Shown: positions 25,424-35,223, counted from the first letter of the stretch. The stretch is 64,000 nucleotides of DNA from an uncultured Cellvibrio sp. (GCA_946480695.1 CAMLKG010000019.1:16413-80412), one strand, 5' to 3'. A program made the numbers and translations. Notes: generated by a model not told the origin, from the letters alone.

Positions 25424-27405
25424 ATTCAATGGAAATCATCTACCAGCAATTTCATTTCCTGCGTCCCTGGTGGCTACTAGCTTTGGCCCCTGCGCTGTTG
25501 CTCGCCATTGTGTTGTGGACCCAAAAACAACGCGCGCGCCAATGGCAACAAATAGTTTCACCGGAATTATTAAAGTATTTATTGGACGGGCAAACCACAC
25601 GCACCAATCCATTGCAAATAGCGGCGCTATTGGCCTGTTGGATAGTTGCTTGCGTTGCGTTAGCAGGCCCCAGTTGGGAAAAACGTCCCGTCGCAGTGGA
25701 AAAAAACCAGCAAGCCCTGGTTATTATGCTCGACCTTTCTCCATCCATGATGAGCGAAGACATCAAGCCCTCACGGTTGGTAAGGGCGCGTTTAAAAATG
25801 ATTGATTTATTGCGCGAGCGTAAAGATGGCCAAACTGCATTGCTGGTTTACGCCGGTGATGTCCATGTGGTGACACCGCTTACTGACGACGTGGAAACCA
25901 TCATTAATATAATCCCCGCATTGCACCCGAATGTTATGCCCGCCGAGGGCAGTAACACTGAAGCAGCGGTTGAGCGCGGCCTGGAATTATTAAAAGACGC
26001 AGGTATACCGCAAGGTGATTTATTGTTGATTACCGACGGCATAATCGGGGACGCGCAATACAGCATTATCGAAACCATGAAGCAAAATAGCCTTTATCGT
26101 TTATCCATCATGGGTGTGGGCGGCACAGAACCTACGCCGATCCCCAGCAACAAAGGTGGTTTTGTGCGCGATGGCAAGCGCAATATTGTCACAACCCAAT
26201 TAAATGCAGGCGAATTGCAATCGCTTGCAAACCAAACCCGCGGACGCTATCGCACCCTGGCAAATAACAGCAGCGATATAGATTACCTGATGGATTTACC
26301 CGCGCCGGAACAACAGGAAACACAAAAAGTCGATCGTGAATTTGATAGCTGGTACGACCGGGGCCATTGGCTGGCACTGCTGCTATTACCCGCCCTGTTT
26401 TACTGCTTCCGCCGCGGGGTATTGTTAAGCCTGTGGTTGATACCGCTCGCGGCATTAATGCCGAACAAAAGTTACGCCTTCGATTGGGATGATTTATGGA
26501 AAAATAAAAACCAGCAAGCATACGCACAGTTGCAACAACAAAAAGCGGCTGAAGCAGCACAAAATTTTAATGATCCGCAGTGGAAAGCCAGCGCCCAATA
26601 CCGTGCAGGGGATTACGCGGCGGCTGCGCAAACCTTTTCCCAATTTGATAGTGCTGACGCGCACTATAACCGTGGCAACTCCCTTGCCAAGGCCGGTAAA
26701 TTACCCGAGGCTATCAAAGCCTATGAGGAAGCATTGAAAAAACAGCCGGACATGGCTGACGCTAAAAAAAACCGCAAGCTGGTTGAAGAATTGATCAAAC
26801 AACAGCAACAAAACCAGGAGCAACAAAACCCGGAACAAAATTCCGATCAGCAACAGGATGACAAGAATAAACAGGACGAACAGCAAGGCCAGCAAAACCA
26901 AGGTAATCAGGAACAGTCAAAGCAAGGCCAAAGCAACCAGGGCCAAAGCCAGGACAACCAAAATCAACAAAACCAGTCACAACAGGACCAGGAACAACAA
27001 CAGCAGGACATGAAAGACCAGGCGCAAAAGGATCGGCAACATGAGCAACAAAACCAGGCGCAACCATCCGACGCAGAGCAACAGCAGGCCGAGCAGGAAC
27101 AAGCCGGGCAGCTAAAGCAGGATGAAGAAAAAAAGAGTGATGAAGAAAAAACCGCCCAGGCAACGCAACGCGCAGAAAAGGAACAACGGGAACAGGCAGG
27201 GCAACAATTACCTGCGGTAACACCGAAGGATGATGGTTTAACTGATGAAGAACGCCAGGCAATGGAGCAATGGTTACGACGTGTGCCCGATGATCCGGGC
27301 GGCTTGTTGCGGAACAAATTTAATTACGAGCATTACAAACGCAACCAGGAAATTTTAAACGGCGAATGGTCCGCCCCGGAAAATGGCGCAGAGGATCGGT
27401 GGTAA
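25420..27405 (+). CDS. VWA-TPR membrane protein, BatB/BatC fusion
   Basis: The 661-residue protein joins a BatB-like VWA domain (membrane helix near 16-34, LDLSPSM-type metal site near 107, C-terminal helix near 310-350) to a TPR segment like BatC (SAQYRAGDYAAAAQTFSQFD, then YNRGNSLAKAGKLPEAIKAY). A Gln-rich region of about 140 residues follows, and the end is conserved (LTDEERQAMEQWLRRVPDDP, then GGLLRNKF). The last block is typical of this fusion family. The VWA site reads DLSPSMMSED, which keeps the aspartate and both serines of DxSxS. The ATG overlaps the upstream stop. The soluble tail should lie in the periplasm and may bind partners or peptidoglycan; that part is inference. Confidence 0.92.
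   Translation: MNSMEIIYQQFHFLRPWWLLALAPALLLAIVLWTQKQRARQWQQIVSPELLKYLLDGQTTRTNPLQIAALLACWIVACVALAGPSWEKRPVAVEKNQQALVIMLDLSPSMMSEDIKPSRLVRARLKMIDLLRERKDGQTALLVYAGDVHVVTPLTDDVETIINIIPALHPNVMPAEGSNTEAAVERGLELLKDAGIPQGDLLLITDGIIGDAQYSIIETMKQNSLYRLSIMGVGGTEPTPIPSNKGGFVRDGKRNIVTTQLNAGELQSLANQTRGRYRTLANNSSDIDYLMDLPAPEQQETQKVDREFDSWYDRGHWLALLLLPALFYCFRRGVLLSLWLIPLAALMPNKSYAFDWDDLWKNKNQQAYAQLQQQKAAEAAQNFNDPQWKASAQYRAGDYAAAAQTFSQFDSADAHYNRGNSLAKAGKLPEAIKAYEEALKKQPDMADAKKNRKLVEELIKQQQQNQEQQNPEQNSDQQQDDKNKQDEQQGQQNQGNQEQSKQGQSNQGQSQDNQNQQNQSQQDQEQQQQDMKDQAQKDRQHEQQNQAQPSDAEQQQAEQEQAGQLKQDEEKKSDEEKTAQATQRAEKEQREQAGQQLPAVTPKDDGLTDEERQAMEQWLRRVPDDPGGLLRNKFNYEHYKRNQEILNGEWSAPENGAEDRW
26795..27225 (+). repeat. 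Gln-rich low-complexity coding region
   Basis: About 430 bases made largely of CAA and CAG codons with Asn, Asp, Glu and Lys between them. They encode a Gln-rich charged linker of the VWA-TPR protein. Short direct repeats (such as GGCCAAAGC units around 26930-26950) make the stretch prone to length change by slippage. Confidence 0.85.
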
Positions 27406-27407
27406 TT

Positions 27408-29162
27408 ATGAAACCTACAACATCCCTATTTAAATTTTGGTTAAGCCAGTGTCTCGGATTCGTGTTGATGATTACCGGCCTGAATGTTTTTGCAGGAAAC
27501 CTGACTGCGAGTGTAGATCGGGACACACTGGGGCTGGAAGAAACATTCACCCTGGTGTTGCGCTACGATGAACAGATCAATACCACACCTGATTACGAAT
27601 TGCTGCAAAAGGATTTCGATATCCTTAACACCCAGAGTGGGACACAGATGAGCATCATCAACGGCAACATGGAAGCCTCAACAGAATGGAAAATTGCCCT
27701 GGCGCCAAAACGTATCGGCAAATTATTAATTCCTTCATTTAATATTGATGGCGCCGTCAGTGACGCGATTGAAATTACTGTGGAAGGCAGGAGCCGTAAA
27801 CCCAAAGATGGGCAGAATGATGTGAGCCTTGAAATAGAAACCAGTGCGGATACAGTTTATGTACAACAACAAATCATCGTTACTCTTCGCCTTTATACGA
27901 CGGTAGGGCTTTCCGGTGTAGATGCGCAACCCTTACAGGTAAAAGACGCACTGGTGGTGCAACTGGATGAAAAACAATATCAAACCAAAATCAATAACCG
28001 TCCGGGCGCGGTGGTTGAAACCCGCTATGCTATTTTTCCGCAACAAAGTGGCGAACTGATTATTCCCGGCACGCTTTATCAGGTATCAGTCAACACCGGA
28101 ACGCGGGATATCTGGGACAGGTTCTATGGCAACAACCAAAATAATTTGTTGCGCCTGCGCACTGAAGAACAAAAAATAAATGTACTACCCGCACCCGCCA
28201 CCGCGAGTGGCAGCCCCTGGATGCCAGCCAACAAAGTGGAACTGATTGAACACTGGAGTGCAAGCATAGACTCACTCAAGGTGGGCGAACCGATTACGCG
28301 CACCATTACCATCAAGGCGGAAGGTTTAACGGCGGGACAAATCAGTCCATTGGAAATTGGCAACCTGGACGGCATTACATTTTATAAAGACCAGGCGCAA
28401 AACGATGATCAGAAATCCGCGAATGGTGTCGTCGGTTCACGCATAGAAACCATCGCCATTGTGCCTACCAAGGAAGGTGTTTTCACTTTGCCACAAACCG
28501 AAGTGCGCTGGTGGAATACCCACAGCCAAATGATGGAAACCGCTTACCTGAATGCGGTAACCCTTAAAGTAGGCAGCGGTGCCATGAGCCCGCAAAACCT
28601 GGACCCGGCCACTGCCCCTGGAATAGCGCAAGGCCCCATCGATGATACAACCAGCGTCCCTATTGATACCGACACCAGGGATGCGCAACCACACATTCAG
28701 GTAGTGAACAAAACACCGGCCTGGTTATATGTAACCAACCTGGTTTCATTCATAGTGGCCTTGTATTTCGCGATGAAATTCTGGCAATACAAACGTGCCC
28801 ACGAGGTTAGCCAAGGCTATCGCCAGCAACGTATCCATTACCAGCGCGAAACTGAAAACGATGCCTGGAACCAGGTCAAGCGCCAACTTGCTGAAAAATC
28901 GTTAACCGGTCTTCGGAAAGCGCTGATTGATTGGGCGCAGATCCATTGGAAGTCACCTCGCATCACCAGTTTGCAAGCCATCGCGGGCCAAGCGAATATG
29001 GCTGACCTCGCTGATGAATTGCGAAAACTGGACGAAGCTATTTTTGGCAGCCGCAATGCGGTGCCAGATTTGGAAAAATTGTTACAACTGTTGGCGAGCC
29101 TGCGACGGGAGAGGCAAAAATATTCTGCCAACAACCCAGCCTTGAAACCACTCTATCCTTGA
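27408..29162 (+). CDS. BatD-like oxygen tolerance protein
   Basis: BatD is the last member of the Bat operon, a periplasmic protein anchored to the inner membrane. The 584-residue product has a signal peptide (about residues 5-26, ending GLNVFAG), several beta-rich domains starting with the family motif ASVDRDTLGLEETFTLVLR, and a C-terminal membrane helix (WLYVTNLVSFIVALYFAMKFW near 437-457) followed by a cytoplasmic tail of about 125 residues. The start at 27408 comes 2 bases after the upstream stop and gives a proper signal peptide. In Bacteroides the operon was linked to aerotolerance. Its biochemical function is not settled. Confidence 0.9.
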   Translation: MKPTTSLFKFWLSQCLGFVLMITGLNVFAGNLTASVDRDTLGLEETFTLVLRYDEQINTTPDYELLQKDFDILNTQSGTQMSIINGNMEASTEWKIALAPKRIGKLLIPSFNIDGAVSDAIEITVEGRSRKPKDGQNDVSLEIETSADTVYVQQQIIVTLRLYTTVGLSGVDAQPLQVKDALVVQLDEKQYQTKINNRPGAVVETRYAIFPQQSGELIIPGTLYQVSVNTGTRDIWDRFYGNNQNNLLRLRTEEQKINVLPAPATASGSPWMPANKVELIEHWSASIDSLKVGEPITRTITIKAEGLTAGQISPLEIGNLDGITFYKDQAQNDDQKSANGVVGSRIETIAIVPTKEGVFTLPQTEVRWWNTHSQMMETAYLNAVTLKVGSGAMSPQNLDPATAPGIAQGPIDDTTSVPIDTDTRDAQPHIQVVNKTPAWLYVTNLVSFIVALYFAMKFWQYKRAHEVSQGYRQQRIHYQRETENDAWNQVKRQLAEKSLTGLRKALIDWAQIHWKSPRITSLQAIAGQANMADLADELRKLDEAIFGSRNAVPDLEKLLQLLASLRRERQKYSANNPALKPLYP

Positions 29163-29172
29163 GTAATTTAAA

Positions 29173-29197
29173 ATGCCCGGCAAATGCCGGGTTTTTT
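29173..29197 (+). terminator. Terminator of the Bat-type operon
   Basis: A 7-bp stem (CCCGGCA with TGCCGGG) with a 2-base loop, extended by neighbouring A/T pairs, is followed by six T, a few bases after the batD-like stop. Confidence 0.85.
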
Positions 29198-29202
29198 ATC
29201 CG

Positions 29203-30006
29203 TTAATTTCGATAATATTGCAATCGCTCAATCTGCCGATCAAATTGCTCCAAAACATGCTCAATACAGCGGCTAGCCAATTTGAAATATTCGTTTGCAT
29301 CTATACTGGGCCTGTCGCTGATTAACTGGGTTTCAATACAACGCAACAAATAATGGATTTCCACCCGCGCCTTTTCCGGCCAGGAGGCATCCACACTGGA
29401 TGCAATTTTGTTGCGTAAATGGTTCAGTTGGATTCGCAATACACTGGAACATTCGCCTTTAGCCGCCACACCGGTTCCCAATGCCCTGGCCTGCCCGATA
29501 TATTCAGCAATCGACAACAGGTAACGCCAATCAGTATCCATCGTATCCCCGGTGAGCTTGGATAGATGGTGGGCGTCAGCCACATCGTCAATTAAATACA
29601 ATAAATTTGCGATCAAAATATTGTGTTGCTTGAAATTCTTATCCGCATCGCCTTGCAGGTAACCCAGCCCCAAGCGCTCCCAGTGATCGACAAGGCTGGA
29701 CCATTTAACATTTTCAGCCATCCACTCACCCGTTTTGTCCACCTCGGCCATGATGCGTTTTATGCGTATATCCAAGGCTTCTATATCCGGCCTGGCAGCA
29801 AGGTTGCCATTGATCAAACCCGTGGTTAAACCGCGATGCTGCTGCACATAGGTCAATAAGCTGCGCAGTAATTTAATGTACTCAATACCGCGATTAAACA
29901 ATAGGGTTGAACGGTGCTTTTTATGGCGCAATGACACCATCAAAAACACCAAAAAACCTATAGGAAATGCCAGCAAAATTATTATTAGAGAAACAGGGGT
30001 TTCCAT
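29203..30006 (-). CDS. Membrane-anchored NIT-like sensor domain protein
   Basis: The 267-residue protein has one N-terminal membrane helix (VSLIIILLAFPIGFLVFLMVS, residues 5-25) and a helical soluble part. YVQQHRGLTTGLINGN near residue 55 and a later EYIGQARALGTGVAAKGECS near 160 resemble the helix pairs of nitrate/nitrite-sensing NIT domains, where an ERG or HRG motif recurs. No kinase, GGDEF or chemotaxis output domain follows, so it would be a stand-alone sensor or adaptor. It is alone on the minus strand, convergent with the Bat-type operon. The family call is tentative and the ligand is unknown. Confidence 0.6.
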   Translation of the reverse strand: METPVSLIIILLAFPIGFLVFLMVSLRHKKHRSTLLFNRGIEYIKLLRSLLTYVQQHRGLTTGLINGNLAARPDIEALDIRIKRIMAEVDKTGEWMAENVKWSSLVDHWERLGLGYLQGDADKNFKQHNILIANLLYLIDDVADAHHLSKLTGDTMDTDWRYLLSIAEYIGQARALGTGVAAKGECSSVLRIQLNHLRNKIASSVDASWPEKARVEIHYLLRCIETQLISDRPSIDANEYFKLASRCIEHVLEQFDRQIERLQYYRN

Positions 30007-30244
30007 AGCGTTGCTCCGCGCTCAAGGCAGATCACCAAGCCATGCACAAGACCAGTGCAATCAAAAAATTATTGCGTGGGCCAGGCAGCAAATAAGTGCA
30101 TTGGCAAATAAAATTTATTGGTTTTCATTCACCAACGGTATATCTATCAACTTTCATACCACAGGGAGAGGTGCGCACTGCCAGGTTAGGCTAATTGCAT
30201 ACAAATTTATTCGAAGGGAAAACGACGATCACACGCCTTAAATG

Positions 30245-30272
30245 GAAAGTCCGGCGCTGTGGCCGGACTTTG
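30245..30272 (-). terminator. Terminator of pepN
   Basis: A stem of 10 bp (AAAGTCCGGC with GCCGGACTTT) with a 6-base loop lies just downstream of the pepN stop on the minus strand, with a short T-rich tail. Confidence 0.75.
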
Positions 30273-30292
30273 ATAGGAAATAAAATACAAAA

Positions 30293-32992
30293 TCAAATCA
30301 AACTTTTACTAACCACTTCAAATACATCTTTGGATAAATCCGGCTCCGCCATAATGCGCTCCAGTTGTGCTTTCATTAATGCCTGGCGTTGCGGATTATA
30401 TTTCTTCCATTTTGTCAGGGGCGTTAGCAAACGGGACGCAATTTGTGGATTTTGGGTATTGAGCTGGATAATCTGATCTGCCAGGAATTGATAGCCAGCA
30501 CCCGTTTCCACATGGAAATTAATAGCGTTATTCGTGCAAAAACTGGCAACTAACGCGCGAATTTTATTAGGGTTCTTGCCATCAAACGCCGCATGGGTCT
30601 GTAACGCCTTTACTTTTTCCAGGGTACCGGGCAATACACACATAGCTTGCACGCTCAACCATTGGTTTACTACCAATGATTCGTGGTGCCAACGCTGATA
30701 AAAATCATCCAGCGCTACCTGTACCCATTGTTGCGAGAGGGGTGCTGCACTGTTGACAAGCTGGGTCAGGGCCGCCATCACGTCGGTCATATTATTTGCA
30801 GTGCGGTATTGTTGCTCACATGCCTTAATCAGGGCTTCGTCGTTGAGCAACATTAAATAGCTGAGTGAAATATTTTTTAAACTTCGCGCCGCAATTGCAT
30901 CCGCAGTAGCGGCATAAGCTTGCTGGTGGTCGTATTCGCGATAAATCGCTTCGAACTCGCTACGCAACGCGCGCGCCAGCGCTTTGCGCACTGCATTGCG
31001 GCCATAATGGATTGCCTCTATATCAATCACCTCGGCCAATTCCGATAAATAAGCCTCTGAAGGCAGGCTGAGCATATAGGCAACCATGGCTTTATCGAGG
31101 CTTTCATTTTCCAGCACACTCCGATAAGCCCCCACCAACTCATCATCTACCTGCCACTCAGCGAGCGATTGGCCTTGCCGGTAGGCTTCCATCGCTTCCT
31201 GGATAGCTTTCAATCCCAATTGCTGGCTGGCTTCCCAACGATTGAAGCCATCACTGTCGCGACTCATCAGCAATATCAGGTCCGCTGGCGAATAATCATA
31301 GCTCCACTTCACCGGTGCGGAAAAACCACGCAGTAAGCTGGGCACCGGTTTTTCCCTGACGCGTTCAAACACGAAGGTTTGTTCGGTTTCTGTTAATTCC
31401 AATATTTTGTGGGTGTTATCGCCGGTTTCAAAATCAGGCTCGGTATTTTTTAATACCAAGGGTAAATCGCCAGCGCTACCGATTAACCCCACAGCAACCG
31501 GAATATGGAACGGAAGTTTGTTTGCGCACTCTGGTGTAGGCGGACAGGATTGTTTAATGGTAAGTGAATATTCCTGCGCGGCCTCGTCGTAATGATCCGC
31601 AAATTGCAAGCGTGGAGTACCCGCCTGCGAATACCAGCGCTTGAATTGGGTAAGGTCTCGCCCCGATGCATCCTCCAGCGCTTTAACAAAATCTTCGGTT
31701 GTTACTGCCTGTCCATCGTGGCGATCAAAATATAAATCCGTTCCCTTACGGAAATTTTCCCTGCCAAGCAAGGTCGCCAACATGCGAATAACTTCCGCGC
31801 CTTTTTCATAAACTGTCATGGTGTAGAAATTGGAGATTTCGATGTAGGATTCCGGCCGGATCGGATGCGCCATCGGGCCTGCATCTTCGGCAAATTGCGC
31901 GGTACGCAACAAGGTTACGTCTTCAACCCGCTTTACCGTACGCGAACCCATATCCGCAGAAAATTCAGAATCGCGATAGACCGTAAAACCTTCTTTCAAG
32001 CTCAGTTGGAACCAATCGCGGCAGGTAACGCGGTTGCCGCTCCAGTTATGGAAATATTCGTGGGCCACTACGCCTTCCACCCGTTGGAAACCCGCATCTG
32101 TAGTCGTTTCCGGTTTGGCGAGTACGCAGGAAGTATTAAAGATATTCAAACCTTTATTTTCCATGGCTCCCATATTGAAATCGTCTACCGCCACTATCAT
32201 GAAAATATTAAGGTCATATTCCCTGCCATAGACCTCCTCATCCCAGCGCATGGAATTCTTCAGCGAAACCATAGCATGGTCGCATTTATCCAGATCCCTG
32301 GACTCCACAAAAATTTTCAGGGTTACTTCGCGTCCCGAACAAGTAGTAAATTTATCTTCAATGTGGGCAAGGTCCCCCGCCACCAGCGCAAATAAATACG
32401 CCGGCTTTTTAAAAGGATCGTGCCAGGTTGCGTAATGGCGATTATTTTCCGCATCGCCCTGATCAATCAGGTTTCCATTGGATAGGAGTACCGGATATTT
32501 TTTATCGGCCACCACTGTGGTGGTGAACTCACTCATAACATCCGGGCGATCCAGGTAATAGGTAATTTTACGGAAACCTTCCGCCTCGCACTGGGTGCAG
32601 TACATTGTGCGCGAACGATACAAACCCTCCAATGAGGTGTTTTGCTCGGGCGTTATTTTAGTGATAGTCAGGAGTTGGAATTCTTCCGGCGTATTGAAAA
32701 TGGTAATGGACTCTTCACCAAATTCATAATCGCCCTCCCCCAGGATTTTTCCATTTAATGCGAGGGAAACAAGCTCAAGGTCGGCGCCGTGAAGCGTCAA
32801 CTGTGATACCGGTTGCGCCGCCGGATTGCGATACACATGCAGCATGGCGCTGACAATGGTCTCGCCTTCATAAATTTCAAAACGTAAATCGGTGGTTTTT
32901 ATCAGGTAATCCGGTACCCGGTAATCTTTAAGGTAAATGGTTTTGGGGGCCTGTTCTTTACCTGGCAAATTTTGTTCAGCAGCAGTCGTCAT
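30293..32992 (-). CDS. pepN: Aminopeptidase N
   Basis: PepN is a cytoplasmic M1 zinc metallopeptidase that removes N-terminal residues in the last steps of protein turnover. The GAMEN exopeptidase motif is at about residues 275-279 and the zinc motif HEYFHNW is at about 311-317. The second glutamate follows about 20 residues later in LKEGFTVYRDSEFSADM. The 899-residue length fits the bacterial type. The ATG at 32992 is preferred to a GTG at 33010 because a CAGGAT site lies 8 bases before it. It is the last gene of the nadK-headed operon, 29 bases after the DUF1315 gene. Confidence 0.97.
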   Translation of the reverse strand: MTTAAEQNLPGKEQAPKTIYLKDYRVPDYLIKTTDLRFEIYEGETIVSAMLHVYRNPAAQPVSQLTLHGADLELVSLALNGKILGEGDYEFGEESITIFNTPEEFQLLTITKITPEQNTSLEGLYRSRTMYCTQCEAEGFRKITYYLDRPDVMSEFTTTVVADKKYPVLLSNGNLIDQGDAENNRHYATWHDPFKKPAYLFALVAGDLAHIEDKFTTCSGREVTLKIFVESRDLDKCDHAMVSLKNSMRWDEEVYGREYDLNIFMIVAVDDFNMGAMENKGLNIFNTSCVLAKPETTTDAGFQRVEGVVAHEYFHNWSGNRVTCRDWFQLSLKEGFTVYRDSEFSADMGSRTVKRVEDVTLLRTAQFAEDAGPMAHPIRPESYIEISNFYTMTVYEKGAEVIRMLATLLGRENFRKGTDLYFDRHDGQAVTTEDFVKALEDASGRDLTQFKRWYSQAGTPRLQFADHYDEAAQEYSLTIKQSCPPTPECANKLPFHIPVAVGLIGSAGDLPLVLKNTEPDFETGDNTHKILELTETEQTFVFERVREKPVPSLLRGFSAPVKWSYDYSPADLILLMSRDSDGFNRWEASQQLGLKAIQEAMEAYRQGQSLAEWQVDDELVGAYRSVLENESLDKAMVAYMLSLPSEAYLSELAEVIDIEAIHYGRNAVRKALARALRSEFEAIYREYDHQQAYAATADAIAARSLKNISLSYLMLLNDEALIKACEQQYRTANNMTDVMAALTQLVNSAAPLSQQWVQVALDDFYQRWHHESLVVNQWLSVQAMCVLPGTLEKVKALQTHAAFDGKNPNKIRALVASFCTNNAINFHVETGAGYQFLADQIIQLNTQNPQIASRLLTPLTKWKKYNPQRQALMKAQLERIMAEPDLSKDVFEVVSKSLI

Positions 32993-33021
32993 GGCGAAAT
33001 CCTGGTTCACAGAGGAAATAA

Positions 33022-33288
33022 TTACTCAACCCATTTGATGGGTTTATCAGTGTGGGCATGGTCGTGATCATCATCGCCACAAAATTCATGGGGTTCGGGG
33101 GGGATGTAACCTGTGTGTTGTTCCGGCGGTAAATTCTTATGCTCATAGGCAATCACCGCTTGCATGCACAACTGGCGCTGCTCTACAGACAAACGATTGC
33201 CATCCGGCCATTTACCCAGCTCAACAGCCCGTTTTAAATTTTCATAAACTTCCGGCGTGAGGCTGGAAAGTAATTGGTGTAAATCCAT
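33022..33288 (-). CDS. DUF1315 family protein (YeaC-like)
   Basis: This 88-residue protein matches the DUF1315 family of gammaproteobacteria: SSLTPEVYENLKRAVELGKW, then DGNRLSVEQRQLCMQAVIAY, then EHTGYIPPE-type residues (QHTGYIPPEPHEFCGD). The tail HDHDHAH-like (DDDHDHAHTDK) is rich in His and Asp and might bind metal. The function is unknown. It sits between the rhomboid protease and pepN in an operon, with short gaps on both sides. Confidence 0.85.
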   Translation of the reverse strand: MDLHQLLSSLTPEVYENLKRAVELGKWPDGNRLSVEQRQLCMQAVIAYEHKNLPPEQHTGYIPPEPHEFCGDDDHDHAHTDKPIKWVE

Positions 33289-33335
33289 AGCATTACCCGA
33301 ACAATGAGTTCAACAACATCGACGCCACAATTTTT

Positions 33336-34193
33336 TTAGCGACGATAAAAATTTTTAGTAACCAACGCATACATAGCCCCGGCAATCAAGCCGCCCAGAT
33401 GTGCGGCATTCGCCACCGAACCGGAAATAAAATAATCCACTACACCGGTCATACAAAGCACCAACCAAAACAACATAAAGCCGATCAATGCCGGAGCAAC
33501 AGCAACCAGCGGGTGCGGCGCAATGCGCTGGCGAATGGCAATAAAACCCACCAGGGCATAGACCACCCCCGACATGCCGCCAAACGCCGGTGATCCGCTC
33601 CATAAAAACTGTGCAAGGTTGGAAACAATACCGGTGGCGATCACGAATAAAAGGAATGCCCAGGTACCCATCAGGTATTCCAAACGCCGCCCCAGGTCCC
33701 ATACCCATAAACTGTTAAACAAAACATGGAAAATACCGAAGTGCAAAAAGATCGGTGTTAACAATCGCCAGAGTTCACCAGCCGCGAGTGAATCCGCCAG
33801 GGGAACCAGGCGGGTTGTGCTGAAATCCTGGAAGCTGAACCAATGGATTAACGCACTGCCAGATTCAACTAAAAAAGCGCCCAATGCGCTAAACAGGATC
33901 AACGCAATAACGACAGGCACTTGCAACGCTTGTTGCATTAACGAGGGTGACAAATAGCGGGAGGCAACCGTCGGCGATGGTTCCCGAAACGGTTCGTCCA
34001 GATTAATGGCGCCTTGCGAATATTGGGCAAGGAACTCTTGTAGCGCAGGAATAACTGTTTCATCCACTACCCACAGGCATTGCTGGCCCTGTTCTTCGGT
34101 AATACGGTGCTGCAGGCCGCGCGAACGCAAATAACGGCTTAATTCACGCAAATCCTGGTCGAGTGAAAAATGCTTAACGGCTATCCAGTTCAA
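33336..34193 (-). CDS. Rhomboid family intramembrane serine protease
   Basis: Rhomboids cleave transmembrane segments inside the membrane with a Ser-His dyad. Residues 1-65 form a soluble N-terminal domain like that of GlpG. Six helices follow. The nucleophile is the serine of FGGMSGVVYALVGF near residue 205. The catalytic histidine is in NAAHLGGLIAGAMY near 265. The HFGIFHVLFNSLWVWDLG segment (helix 2 with HxxxN) stabilises the active site. All key residues are present, so activity is expected. It lies 21 bases downstream of the phosphatase gene in the nadK operon. The substrates are unknown. Confidence 0.94.
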   Translation of the reverse strand: MNWIAVKHFSLDQDLRELSRYLRSRGLQHRITEEQGQQCLWVVDETVIPALQEFLAQYSQGAINLDEPFREPSPTVASRYLSPSLMQQALQVPVVIALILFSALGAFLVESGSALIHWFSFQDFSTTRLVPLADSLAAGELWRLLTPIFLHFGIFHVLFNSLWVWDLGRRLEYLMGTWAFLLFVIATGIVSNLAQFLWSGSPAFGGMSGVVYALVGFIAIRQRIAPHPLVAVAPALIGFMLFWLVLCMTGVVDYFISGSVANAAHLGGLIAGAMYALVTKNFYRR

Positions 34194-34214
34194 AATAAAA
34201 TGACCACCAGGAGA

Positions 34215-35222
34215 TTAGGGGTCCACATAGACCCAAACAAATTTATCAGGTTGCAATTGTGCCTCACCATCCATGCGATAAGCCACCAGGCGCCCGTATT
34301 TAACCGCACTGTAATCCAGGCAGGCCAGGTTCGGCGCCAGGGGATGCGGAGTACCTTTTAACCAGTAATGCCCGATAAAGAGCGGCGGCTCGGAGAGATC
34401 GTAATGAACCATTTGTGCACGGTGTTCGGGGCTGATGGAGGCCCTGGCAATATAGTCAGGTAGCGGATCGGGCTGGAATAACAACTGGCCGTAGGTTTCT
34501 GCCGTGCGCCCCCAGAATTTCGTGCGGAACACCTGTCGCTGGTAACCATCGGACGACACCATCACCTCACCCTCGGGCAGGGGCAAATCCACACCGCCCG
34601 TAAGCCGCTGTTTGGTGATTGCCTCCAGGCTACCCTTCCGGGCTGACTTGATCACAAATGGCCAATCAATATGCCCATCGCCGTAATGCTGGCGATGCCT
34701 GGCAATCAGGGCATGATCCCAGCAAGCGTGAACAGCGCGAAACACTTGCCGTGTTAACGGGTGCTCGATCTCCAGGAATAACGGCAACTCAACAAACCAG
34801 CGCACAAATGCCAGCCATTCCTGCAAATGATCTTCAAATTGCGTGAGGGTTTCCGCGATTTGGCGGGCATTGCCCGGCGTGTGCGGTCGCAGGTATTCGG
34901 TTGAACCGGGACCTGAAGGTGTGGTGTAAGTGATCGCATTGAATTCATGGTTACCCAATATCATCAACGCGCTACGCGTCTCCACCATATCACGTACCAG
35001 GTGCAAGGCATCGCGAATGCGCGGGCCCCGGTCCACTATATCCCCGAGGAATATAGCCTGCCGCCGGGGGTGGCGATATACACCACGCTGCTTGGAGTAG
35101 CCCATTTGCTGCAACAAGCGCTCGAGCGTCCGGGCACAACCGTGGACATCGCCAATTAAATCGTAGCCGTAAGCCTCCCCGGTTTGCGGCTGGGTAGAAG
35201 GTTTAAACGATGCCCCGGTCAT
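34215..35222 (-). CDS. Metallophosphoesterase, Ser/Thr phosphatase type
   Basis: The 335-residue protein carries the three metal-binding blocks of the calcineurin-like superfamily: GDVHGCARTLERLL near residue 24, GDIVDRGPRIRDAL near 55 and GNHEFNAITY near 82, with a C-terminal GHYWLKGTP histidine. The arrangement resembles PrpA/ApaH-type enzymes, with an extra insertion of about 80 residues. Possible substrates are phosphoproteins or diadenosine tetraphosphate, which the sequence does not decide. The ATG lies one base after the nadK stop, so translation is coupled. Confidence 0.88.
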   Translation of the reverse strand: MTGASFKPSTQPQTGEAYGYDLIGDVHGCARTLERLLQQMGYSKQRGVYRHPRRQAIFLGDIVDRGPRIRDALHLVRDMVETRSALMILGNHEFNAITYTTPSGPGSTEYLRPHTPGNARQIAETLTQFEDHLQEWLAFVRWFVELPLFLEIEHPLTRQVFRAVHACWDHALIARHRQHYGDGHIDWPFVIKSARKGSLEAITKQRLTGGVDLPLPEGEVMVSSDGYQRQVFRTKFWGRTAETYGQLLFQPDPLPDYIARASISPEHRAQMVHYDLSEPPLFIGHYWLKGTPHPLAPNLACLDYSAVKYGRLVAYRMDGEAQLQPDKFVWVYVDP

Positions 35223-35223
35223 A

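Noticed and set aside
26795..27262. 155-residue minus-strand frame over the Gln-rich region
   Set aside because: It is the antisense of CAA/CAG codons, giving a Val/Pro/Leu-rich text without a family or ribosome site.
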